Under the pieces are notes generated by a model. That model worked only from the letters and a program-made list of their open reading frames with translations. It was not told the origin of the DNA and searched no databases. Made by a program: the position numbers and the translations under genes. A stretch of DNA of 64,000 bases from Fragilariopsis cylindrus CCMP1102 (lineage: Eukaryota > Bacillariophyta > Bacillariophyceae > Bacillariales > Bacillariaceae): contig FMBT01000301.1 in the NCBI GenBank assembly GCA_900095095.1, positions 434,001 to 498,000 on the forward strand. Direction: 5' to 3'. How positions within the stretch are numbered: position 1 is the stretch's first letter; the number at the start of each line of letters is the position of its first letter. Below, in pieces: positions 46,801 through 56,733 of the stretch.

Positions 46801-49800
46801 GTAATTACGAATACAATAGGTGGGTCGAAAGACAAAATGAACATAATACGAGACAAAAGAAAGAATCGAATGAACTGGAATATTACATTCGATCACTGTG
46901 GAGAAATGGAAAACGGTCGATTGAGTCTTTGAGCCATTATTCACTTTTGTACTCTCCAGTTACATTTCTAATTAAAATTAACAAACTATTTTCTAGATGG
47001 GCTCAAGCCATACAATTGCACGTATTTATTGGAGCTGTTACGGACCGACTGAGTCAAATACGACTGGACGAGTGCCCCTCGATCGTGAAGTTAGATCATG
47101 ATCAAACTGTCGACACAACAAGGATACGTACTAATTTTGTTCTTCCGTCGCGTCCCAATTTCAACCAGGTATCCGGTATATATGATGCAACTGTTGAGAT
47201 GAAGAAAATCAGACTTGAATTGAAGAAAATCAGACCGTACGCACCACTATCGGCAGACTTGAACTCATCAGAAACAAATGGTCAAAGAGATTCCACCACA
47301 GAAATAGTCTTTCAACAACTTGACCGTATTTCTTCTCTAAAGCACAGTAATTTTGTTGAAAAACATCCAGAATACCAACCGGTATGGAATGCTTTAGTAG
47401 ATCCTCTCAACGAGAGTTTTCGACTTGCCTCCAGTGAAGAATGTCACTCGAACGAACCCTTGAGTTCCTTAAGATCTAAGATTGAGGGACAATTGATACA
47501 ATACGAGGCAAGAGCAGATTCCGCGTACGAAGTATTTTATAATCGACTTAGTCGCCTTCTAAGGTTGGGAGACGAAATTTGGACTGTTGTTGGCATGCAA
47601 GTTGCAGTTGGTTTATGGGATAGTATTAGTCCTTATAACATGCTATTGCATTACATGGATGATACAGAAGATAATGCTATATTTAAAGAAATGATATCTT
47701 TCGCAATAACAATCAAACACGTGATGAGAGCACGGAGATGTCGTCGGCTCTTGATTCGAGGAAACGAAGGGTTCCGTAAGCATTTTTTGAGTGATTTGTC
47801 GAATCCATTTTCGAGTTCTAATCCAGGATCGAATGAATCCTGGGATGCATACAAATATCCCGAGTTCCTATTGTTCGAGATCGATAACGATGTCGGTATA
47901 AGAGATGCTCAGGCGAAAGTTGCTTTTGAAATCCTTGAAGAGAACGACAGCAATGCATCGAATACAAACAACCGTTTAATGCAGCTTAACATGGGAGAAG
48001 GCAAGACTGCAGTCATAATGCCCCTAGTTTTAGCTTGCGCTGCGAATGGAGATTCTTTGGCAAGAGCAACCGTCCTCTCTTCTCTGTACAAAACGAATGC
48101 AAGTGACTGGCAATATAGGCTTGGAGGGCTGTTAAAACGTCGTGTGTACCCGATGCTATGTCGGCGTGATCTTCCAATAGGAGTCGATGAAGCGAAACTG
48201 TTACTTAAAACCTGCCAGCAGATTAAGAACGAAAAGCATGTAATTGTAACAGTTCCCGAGCATCGCCTTTCACTCGAGAATAAGGCAATTGAACTTGCTT
48301 CGGATCACAACATGAGCAAAAATCTACCGGCTAGTAGGTTATTGCACGAGGTTGTGACTTTTCTATCTACATCGACTCGGGATTTTCTTGATGAATCTGA
48401 CGAAATCCTCTCACCTAAATATCAACTCATTTATACCATTGGCGTTCCATGCGATATGGAGGGATCGCAAATACGCTGGGAAGTTCATAACTGCATATAC
48501 GAGTGTCTTGCACAAAGAGCATTATCATTGCTTAAAGAGTTTGGTCCAGATACAATAGAAATACTTTCAGGTAACGAGCCATTGCAAAAAACTGAATACG
48601 TTGGATTGCGGCTCTTGGAGGGTAGCAAAAGGTGCGACGAAGCATACGTAGCAATTAAAGCAAACGTTGTCAATTACATTCTCTGTGGTCATTCGGAATT
48701 GAAACTAAAATTAACCTCAGACGAACTACGAAAATGGAAACGCTGTGTATCCGGTAAAGGAAGGGGAGACGATATTAAAGACTTACCACCTGGAGCAAAA
48801 ACTATTGCTCTTTGCTTACGAGGAATGCTCGAACATGATGTATTGAAGGTAGTTCTTTTTAAGCGATGGCGCGTTCAATATGGGAATCATCCAAAACGAT
48901 TAAAGTTCTATATGGCCGTGCCGTATCGGGCGAAAGATGATGCCGCTGAGCGAACCGAATTTGGTCATCCCGATATCGCACTTTCCTTAACTTTTTGTCA
49001 CTATTTTCAGGCTGGACTTCAGAAAAGCCAATTGCGTGATGTTTTCGAGCGATTGGACCGTATGAGTAAATCTGATACTAACGCAGAATATAATAGCTGG
49101 ACGAAAGGCTTGTCTGCGTCTGTAACGAAAGGAATTTCATCATTCGAAGGAGTGAACATTGAGGATATGTCCTTATTCAGTACCAAACTGTACCCACTCT
49201 TCCGAAAACATATGCGAGTAATACGATTCTGGCTGTTCAGATGTGTTCTACCCGTCCAGGCAAAACAATTTCCGATGAAACTACTATCGACCGCACCTGA
49301 ATTATGTCGTAGCTCCCAGCTATGCAATAACTGGAAGGCCGTTACAAGGGGGTTTTCTGGCACAGACGACCTAAGTCTATTATTGCCACCAACCATAGTA
49401 CAGAAAAATCTCGAGGAGCTTAAAATGACGAATGGCTTGCAGCTGAAGAATTTGCTCCGTAAAGAAAACAATACTTACACAAGACTTGTTGACGACAACA
49501 CAGCAAATGAACTGCTCGAGAAAGTTCTTACAAAAAAATCTGAAGAGAATGATATCATCATCAACGTTGTTCTGGATGCCGGTGCACTTGTTCTTCAAAT
49601 GTCGAATCGTTCGTTTGTTGAATCGTGGCTTAAATGTCGTCCTGATATGGAGGCGGGTGCTTTTTTCCAGGGGAGTTCGATATTTACCCTTACGAAAGAC
49701 GGTATGTTGCTAAAATTTGATGAATCTCCGTACTGTGATGATATGTCGGGGTGCTTACTTTACTTGGATGATATTCACACGCGTGGATCTGACTTTCGTT

Positions 49801-51389
49801 TACCCTTAAATACACGAGCAGTCCTTACATTAGGGAAGGGTATGCAAAAAGATAAGTGCATGCAAGCCTGCATGCGATTAAGATTATTGGGTCGCGGACA
49901 GAGCCTTACATTCGCTGCATCACGTGAGGTAAATCTAATACTTGAATCTGATTTCGGTTTGCGTTCACGTTGTAATGAAGAATTGGGATTTGTATCAACA
50001 ATTTTAGAATGGACGATATCCAATTCGGTGAAAAGGATATGTGATCTGATGCCGTACGCTGTTAGTCAAGTGCGATCGACATTTCGAAAGGCTGATGCTT
50101 ACAGCAGATTTTATTTTGCTCCGGAGGATGTTACTGATGTTTCTCTTGAAAAACTTGCCGTGGCATGCATAGAGAACGAAACTTTGGATCTTCAACAGAT
50201 GTACGGGCACGAACGTGGTGTTGCAGCATTATCAGAAATTGTTGGCCGTCAGTTGGACGAATTTTTGCCAGGACAACGAGATCTGCGTAATAATAGGAGC
50301 ATAGCACAGCTAGCCGGTGAATTCAAGGAAAGGATCGAACGTCTAGCTTCTTATGTTACTGTAAATTGCAGTATGCTTGATGAAGAACAGGAACGTGAAC
50401 TTGAACAGGAATTGGAGGAAGAGATTCAAATCGAACGGCCTCCACCTGCGGTGCCACAACAACCACATTTTTCTGCTGGATTATTCGAAGTTCTTGACAA
50501 AGGCACGTCAAGACCGATTAATTTTCGTGCGCTCTGTAAGAGACATTTACTGCCGTTAAGCAGTATTTGTCGTGAATCATTTTACGATTCAAAGATAGCA
50601 TCACAATTAGAAACACACGACAAAGCATATGTCACAAAGGATTTTGTTTGTACGGTAAAAGGGAAATCAGGGAAGGATTTCTATATAAAGAACATTCGTT
50701 GGCTGTTAAAATGGGATGGTAATTCGTTGCATCATCATGCTAATAATGATTATCCTGTTGTGGTTGTATCGAATTATGAAGCGGACCAACTCTCTAGTCT
50801 ATTATCATCATCTTCTTCGAGGATACAACAACAAGGTAAATTCCCATCCCTCTACGCTTTTACACCAATTACACGATTGCAACAGCCTACTAAATTGCTT
50901 ACTGTATCATCATGTGATGACACACCCGCTATTGTTCACGTATATGGAGGGAGCGTGAATGCGGATGGCGAACTGCTAATACAAATCCGTGATTTCTTAT
51001 CGGTGTTTCCACGACCATCACAAACAACAACATTACCATTACCATTAGTAGCACTATCGCCATCACCATTGACACCAACAATAGCAACAGCAACAAGTAT
51101 ATGGGATGAATATTTCGATGCAGGACATATCAATCGTGATGGGTTTGTTCCTCCTGAATCTCGTGAGGTTGTTATGAGATATTTTTCCAGGGAAGATTAT
51201 AATGGTGTTGATAGTCCCTTTGAGGAAAGTCCAGTAAAACATCTATTACATTTTTATAATAACAGCCGTCATCTTGAATCGGAATTGCCAACATCTTCTG
51301 TTGGTAAATTACTAGGTGCATCTCAACTAATGGCAGAAGAAGAGGAAGAAGAAGAAGACGACAATGATGAAAGAACAACAAGAGAATAA
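40832..51389 (+). CDS. Giant DUF3638/DUF3645-family P-loop protein (~3415 aa)
   Basis: Exons 40832-44420, 44547-44587 (41-nt microexon) and 44772-51389 give 3415 codons plus stop; introns are 126 and 184 nt with GTGAGT donors. The C-terminal half has the hallmarks of the DUF3638/DUF3645 family: LNMGEGKTAVIMPLVLA (Walker A, GEGKT at residues 2285-2289), FLDESDEILSPKYQLIYTIG (Walker B-like, DESDE at 2417-2421), KFYMAVPYRAKDDAAERTEF with GHPDIALSLTFCHYF, LDDIHTRGSDFRLPLNTRAV (about 2875) and CMQACMRLRLLGRGQSL, an arginine-finger-like motif VI. The Walker A motif resembles that of SecA and other SF2 ATPases. The N-terminal ~1200 residues include a Cys-rich patch (GISCSCSWTYDSRGCTDTHL) and a second near 1150. 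Acidic coiled sequence (EEQERELEQELEEEIQ) lies near residue 2870 of exon 3's distal part. Biological role is unknown; database labels as ubiquitin hydrolase for relatives are by similarity only. Confidence 0.85.
44547..44587 (+). other. 41-nt microexon of the DUF3638 gene
   Basis: Flanked by CATAG and GTGAGT. Exon 1 ends in phase 1 and exon 3 starts in phase 0; only inclusion of these 41 bases joins them, adding VYIRLFGKSIFDVQ. This fits the family pattern in which an LFG-x-x-IFdV segment follows the NGxPxxxLP motif. Skipping the microexon would shift the frame. Confidence 0.8.
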
Positions 51390-51690
51390 GATACGCGATT
51401 CGATTCTATAGTCTGACTCTTTCGAGGTAGTAATACGAACAAAATTTTAATAATCAAGCGTTTCGTGATATTTTTATCTTGTGTTTATGCATGTTTTGTA
51501 TCATGTGCTATTATTACATACAGGCAACACACTTTAACTTTTCAATTTGGGGTTTTCGTTAAAACTAGTGTTTTTAATTAACTGTTTTTTAAATCCAAAA
51601 AAGTGTAACTGGTTATAATTAACTATCCCCAAATTAGCATAGAGGGGACCCCAAAATTAAAAAATACAATTTGGGGTAAAACAAATCGTA
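51390..51690. other. 3' flank of the giant gene
   Basis: AT-rich. It carries AATTTGGGG and its complement several times (51546, 51630, 51675), giving short inverted repeats, and ends in a C homopolymer near 51693-51706 at the border of the next repeat. Confidence 0.45.
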
Positions 51691-52620
51691 ACCCCCCCCC
51701 CCCCCAAACTTTACTAGTATTTGTTAGTGTAGTATATAATAACAACTTTGGCCAAGTCATTTTTTTGAAACTCAAACTATGAAGTTTACAATTGACCTAT
51801 TGGATGGAATACTGTTATATTCCTTAGTTTTGTTAGCCTACTGGTATCTCACAATGTAGACTCACACACAGCACACATTTTAGGGATTTAAAATAATGTA
51901 TGCCTACACACAACAAAATATCTCAATTGAAAGAGTTGCAGTGGAGAACTCTCTTTTGGCCGGGTGCAGCATCATCCACATAGTATATGAGAACATTGTG
52001 TTACCCTCCTACCACTTGTTTGTTCCTGCGGTTGAAGAGTAATCTTGATTTTGGTGTGCGAGGCAGGCACAAATAGTCATATTTTCCAGCAAAATGCACC
52101 AAGAAATCTCTCATCCAAAATGGTTCCAAAGGAGAACCCTCTTTTGGTCGGGTGCAGCAGCCTCAACATAGTATATGAGAACATTGTGTTACCCTCTTAC
52201 CACTTTTTTGTTCCTGCGGTTGAAGAATAAACTTGATTTTGGTGTGGGAGGTATGTACACAAATAACCATATTTTCCAGCAAAATGCACCACAAAATCTA
52301 TTATTCGAAATGGTTCCAAAGGAGAACTTTCTTTTGGTTGGGTGCAGCAGCCTCCACATAGTGTATGAGAACCTTGAGTTACCCTCCTACCACTTTTTTG
52401 TTCCTGCGGTTGAAGAGAAAATTGATTTTGGTGTGCAAGGTAGGCACAGAAATAGTCATATTTTTGAGCAAAATGCACCACAAAATCTCTTATTCGGAAT
52501 GGTTCCAAAGGAGAACTTTCTTTTGGTTGGGTGTAGCAGCCTCCATATAGTGTATGAGAACCTTGTCTTACCCTCCTACCACTTTTTTGTTCCTGCGGTT
52601 GTTGTGGTATACACAAAAAC
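51691..52620 (+). repeat. Third copy of the ~188-bp tandem-repeat family
   Basis: The left part (51708-51900) matches the inner inverted repeat of the 1.68-kb element, including TTTACTAGTATTTGTTA and CTCACACACAGCACACATTT. Four units follow, with cores near 51917, 52103, 52289 and 52479 (186-190 bp apart) sharing GGTTCCAAAGGAGAAC and CCACTTTTTTGTTCCTGCGG. Outer TIRs are absent. The array is open in more than one frame on both strands, which reflects repetition rather than coding. Confidence 0.85.
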
Positions 52621-53275
52621 AATTAGGTGAACAAGAGATCCAGGTGTAGGTTGAGATATGAAACACTAGACAGATTGAATGTGTTTCCCTCCTACCATCC
52701 CTGGTGGTTCATCATCACTTGACTAAAGTAATTCTGATTGGTATCATTTTTATCTCACAAATTCTCCAGTGGAGTTTGATTATTGGAATATTAAACAACT
52801 TTGAATAATAAGATAGATGAATAACTTCTCCTTAGGTAAATAATAAGATGAATAACTTCTCCTTAGGTTCCAAAACCAGCAAGGTGCACCAAAATACCAC
52901 CCAGTCATCCATCTCATACCGATAGAGGATGAACCAAGGGTCGTGATCCCTCATATTTACCCTATTCTTGCCTCCAGAACACAAACATTACATTTTGGCC
53001 AACATGTCATATTTCCATGCCCTAAAGTACCATTCAGAAATAGGCTGCCACATATTAATACCACAACATCAAAAAAAGAAATTGGACCATGGTTTCAACA
53101 CCCAGATACCTTCAATATATGCATATGGTCAAAATGCACCAACATTGCATGAATAATTTGCCATATTGGTGGTGTAGTGGGACAGGGAACAATAGAATGG
53201 ACATAACATGGCCCAGAATGCACACACTGCAAAAATATCTGAGATGCTACAGCGCCCATACCAAGTATGCTGAGT
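52621..53275. other. Old repeat interrupted by the copia insertion
   Basis: No gene. Sequence with CATATTTCCATGCCCTAAAG and TATGGTCAAAATGCACCAAC continues in character on the far side of the retrotransposon (59129-59800, for example GTATATGGTCAAACCCATGT). A 28-bp direct repeat with AATAAGATGAATAACTTCTC lies near 52810-52865. Confidence 0.45.
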
Positions 53276-53513
53276 TGTTGAAATCTTAACACGCACGACG
53301 GACAGACCGCAAATACCGTTACTATCGCACAATGATTCAAACAGTCAAACAAGCCAGTCAAACCCCAAATCCAATTCAAACGACAAATGCCTATCATCAC
53401 TACTAACACAAGCAACACAGCGTCTCAAGGACAGCATAAGATAGAGCCCATAAATCGTTTAGAACAACCTTAACAACTAATATTAAACTCTTATCTAAAC
53501 TAGAATCTCAACA
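53276..53513 (+). repeat. 5' LTR
   Basis: 238 bp, TG...CA ends, identical to the 3' LTR. It would contain the element's promoter. Confidence 0.95.
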
Positions 53514-53586
53514 GTTCTAAACAATATTGTCGCAGGACACGAAGCTAGACCCAACCTAACCTACGAAACAGTCACAGGTATTGACC

Positions 53587-54888
53587 ATGACCAAAATCGA
53601 AATTGAATACGACTACTCAGGCATTGATCGAGTAGCCGGAATACCAACAACGGGACAGTTAATTACATTCCAGAAACAGATGGCAAAAGTACAAACTAGC
53701 TACAAATGCAACATCGCAGAAGCAAGAGATCATGGATGGTCATGGATAATGTGCACTCAAGCACAATGGATACTAAAAAAGGGAATCACAGCACAAGTAC
53801 CAGTGCCAGCCGACCCAGGACCATACATCGGAGACACCAACATACTCAATGCAGCGCACAAGCAAGCCCTCAAACTCTATGAAGAATACGAGGAACACAA
53901 GCGCAACACCAACAAAACAATCCAAGCATGCTTCGATGAAGATTTATTTATTGAACTAGAAACCGATGGATTATTACTGGGAGTATCACCACATGAAGTA
54001 TATCAACACATGTGGACTAATTTCATCCTAACAGTAGACAAGGATCGGGAAATCCTACATGCAAGAGAACTACTCAAGGTAGATTACGATCCAGATCGAA
54101 TAGTCCAACACTATTACAAAGCAATCAATGAAGCAAGAGAACTATTAACTGGTCTCCGCGAAACTGTAACTGATGCAGAAGTAATGCGAAATGCGTACGC
54201 AACCTTTGAAAAGAATATTGACCTGAAGGATGCATGTAGAGAATGGAACCGCGGAACATTAACCACATGGGAGGAGATGAGAAAGCACTTCAGCAAAGAA
54301 ATTCAGATGAATAAGACCGATCCAGCCATCATGAAAAGAACAGAACTAGCAAACGCAGTTCTAGCACAAACCAAAGAAGATGAAAATGCCCAAAGACAAA
54401 CATCGGAAGTACTGGTCCTACAAACACAGAAGATCCAAGAACTAGAAGCAAGGATTGAACAACAACAATTAGCGAACAGTGCAACCAACCAGGTCCCCGG
54501 ACGGATCCCAGCTTCAATCAGCACAGGCAGCAGCAACGGAAGCAGCGCCGGTGGTAGTAGTGCAACAAGCACGGTCACCAAAGAAGAAATGATGCAGATG
54601 TTTGCACAATTCACTCAAAACAACAACCAAGGTGAAGGCAATGCAGGCACAGCAAAGAAGAAAAAGAACAAGTTTGGAACAGAGTACATCCGGAATGATC
54701 TAGGAAATGGTGAACGATCAAAACGCAGATACCCAGATTCAACTAACTACTGTCCATCGTGTGGGTATGATATCAAACCAACACACACCCCAGGTACTTG
54801 CACCAACCGAAAGGCCTGCCACAATGAAGCAGCAACACTCGCTAACAAGATGGGAGGTGTCACTACCAACTGCCACTTTGTCACTTGA
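53587..54888 (+). CDS. gag: Retrotransposon Gag
   Basis: 433 aa from the first ATG. The N-terminal two thirds are helical and lack named motifs. A coiled-coil-like stretch (QTQKIQELEARIEQQQ) and a Gly/Ser linker precede a basic KKKKNKFG patch. The C-terminus has a zinc-knuckle-like cluster, CPSCGYDIKPTHTPGTC then CH, with NEAATLANKMGG, typical of diatom copia Gag. The frame ends at TGA (54886-54888) but continues in phase into the protease-integrase frame. Confidence 0.9.
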   Translation: MTKIEIEYDYSGIDRVAGIPTTGQLITFQKQMAKVQTSYKCNIAEARDHGWSWIMCTQAQWILKKGITAQVPVPADPGPYIGDTNILNAAHKQALKLYEEYEEHKRNTNKTIQACFDEDLFIELETDGLLLGVSPHEVYQHMWTNFILTVDKDREILHARELLKVDYDPDRIVQHYYKAINEARELLTGLRETVTDAEVMRNAYATFEKNIDLKDACREWNRGTLTTWEEMRKHFSKEIQMNKTDPAIMKRTELANAVLAQTKEDENAQRQTSEVLVLQTQKIQELEARIEQQQLANSATNQVPGRIPASISTGSSNGSSAGGSSATSTVTKEEMMQMFAQFTQNNNQGEGNAGTAKKKKNKFGTEYIRNDLGNGERSKRRYPDSTNYCPSCGYDIKPTHTPGTCTNRKACHNEAATLANKMGGVTTNCHFVT

Positions 54889-56733
54889 CAAGGTGGGGAG
54901 GTGAATAGTAAGATAAGTCAAAATAAAATAAATAATACTGATTTAAATATATACACATCATCTTCGCGTATCAACACCAGGCATATATCATATGCAGCAG
55001 CAGTAACAAGCAATAGTAGTTCAACGCGTTTGTCAACCCTCACAAACAACCTAAAAGCACTATTAGTCACAACACCACAGGGTCATCCGGATTCAGCAGC
55101 AACCAGCATGTTCCTAGCGAACAAACACAAGTATCTAGGAGAACCACTACAACATGAAGAAATCAACGTAGGAGTGGCCAACACAAACACGATGAACTCT
55201 GTAACAACCAGGCAACTACAACTAGCACCAGAACTGCCAATGGAAGCACAGAGAGCACACGGATTCAATGAAATGGACCGATCATTAATATCAGTACCAG
55301 TACTATGTGATGCCGACTGCACAGTAGTATTCAAAAAGAAAAATGTACAGGTAATCAAAGAAAACAAAATAATAATTGAAGGACCAAGAGACGCTGAAAC
55401 AAACTTATGGTTGATGCCACTAGAAAGCAATAACAACAACAAGGTGAAGCCGATCAAGAGACCATTTGTAATCCAACTAAAGCACACAGCCAACAGTGCC
55501 TACCAACAAAAATCAGCATCACAGCTACAAGCCTGGCACCATGCGACATTAGGAGCTCCAGTTGTCACAACACTCATCAAAGCAATTGACAACAATTGGT
55601 TAACATCATTTCCAGGACTAACATCCAATGGCATCAGAAAACACCTACCAAAATCAATCCAGACAACTATGGGGCATCTACACAAAGTCAGAAAGAACCT
55701 GCGTCCAACAGACAAAGTAACAACGGAAGACATCATGGAAGATGAAGAAGATGATCCAGACTATCTACCACCAAGAGAAATCAAGAATCGGGAGCACATT
55801 GTACAGATAACAGCAGTAAACTTTGCAGACCTGAAAGGAATGACCTCAAGTGATCAAACAGGTGCGTTTCCACACACATCATCAAGAGGAAACCGATATA
55901 TCATGGTGATGGAGGATAGTGATTCAGGAGCAATCCTAGCAGTGGCAATCAAATCACGAGCAAAAGAACACCTATTAGCAGGATTCATTGAGATGCATGA
56001 TACACTGAAGAAAGCAGGCATCAATCCAGTACTACACCGAATAGACAATGAATTTTCAAAGGAACTCATCGAAGAGATAGAATCAAGAGGATTAAAATAC
56101 CAAATAGCACCAAGAGGCAACCATCGGACCATACCTGCAGAGAGAGCAATACAAACAGTCAAAAATCATTTCGTATCAACACTGTATGGGTGTGATCCAA
56201 CGTTCCCAAAAAGCCAATGGGATAGACTACTACAAGTGGCAATATTAACACTCAACATGCTACGGCCATCACGAATCAATCCAGCAAAGTCAGCCTACAA
56301 TGAGTTATGGGGTAACTTTGACTTCAACAAAACACCACTAGCACCACCCGGATGCCTCATTGTGGCACATGAGAGACCACAGGATAGAAAAACATGGGCA
56401 GACCATGGAGTAAAAGGATACTTCATTGGACCAGCCAAACATCATTATCGGAATTATAGAGTATACATACCAGCAACAAGAGGAGAAAGAACAACAGATA
56501 CAATTGAATTCTTCCCTGAACATGTACAAATGCCAAAGACATCATCAGAAGATAGACTAGCAAGCGTAACAGAAGATTTAGTAGCAATACTCCAAAACCA
56601 CATCCACCAACGCCATTTCTTGATCAAGGTACAACAACCAACGACGCCATTGACAAGTTACGTGAAATATTCACCCCTAGACAACAGAATGAATCTACAA
56701 GGGTGCCGGCATGGGCAGCTACAAGGGTGGTAG
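54889..56733 (+). CDS. pol: Pol part 1: protease and integrase
   Basis: This frame is continuous with gag apart from the single TGA, so expression would need stop-codon readthrough or a separate start. It has the aspartic protease motif HPDSAATSMFL (55084), a GAG-preintegrase-like His region (AWHHATLGAPVVTTLI ... TMGHLHK), and an integrase core with all three acidic residues: SSDQTGAFPHTSSRGN (D, 55850), VLHRIDNEFSKEL (D, 56043) and TIPAERAIQTVKNHF (E, 56134). A C-terminal KGYFIGPAKHHYRNYRVY segment follows. The frame closes at 56733, after the RT frame has opened. Confidence 0.9.
   Translation, partial: QGGEVNSKISQNKINNTDLNIYTSSSRINTRHISYAAAVTSNSSSTRLSTLTNNLKALLVTTPQGHPDSAATSMFLANKHKYLGEPLQHEEINVGVANTNTMNSVTTRQLQLAPELPMEAQRAHGFNEMDRSLISVPVLCDADCTVVFKKKNVQVIKENKIIIEGPRDAETNLWLMPLESNNNNKVKPIKRPFVIQLKHTANSAYQQKSASQLQAWHHATLGAPVVTTLIKAIDNNWLTSFPGLTSNGIRKHLPKSIQTTMGHLHKVRKNLRPTDKVTTEDIMEDEEDDPDYLPPREIKNREHIVQITAVNFADLKGMTSSDQTGAFPHTSSRGNRYIMVMEDSDSGAILAVAIKSRAKEHLLAGFIEMHDTLKKAGINPVLHRIDNEFSKELIEEIESRGLKYQIAPRGNHRTIPAERAIQTVKNHFVSTLYGCDPTFPKSQWDRLLQVAILTLNMLRPSRINPAKSAYNELWGNFDFNKTPLAPPGCLIVAHERPQDRKTWADHGVKGYFIGPAKHHYRNYRVYIPATRGERTTDTIEFFPEHVQMPKTSSEDRLASVTEDLVAILQNHIHQRHFLIKVQQPTTPLTSYVKYSPLDNRMNLQGCRHGQLQGW

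Noticed and set aside
52175-52630. A 151-codon open frame with internal repeats (YHFFVP, NHIFQQNAP)
   Set aside because: It lies wholly in the ~188-bp tandem array; the opposite strand is equally open and the unit is a non-coding repeat in two other places.
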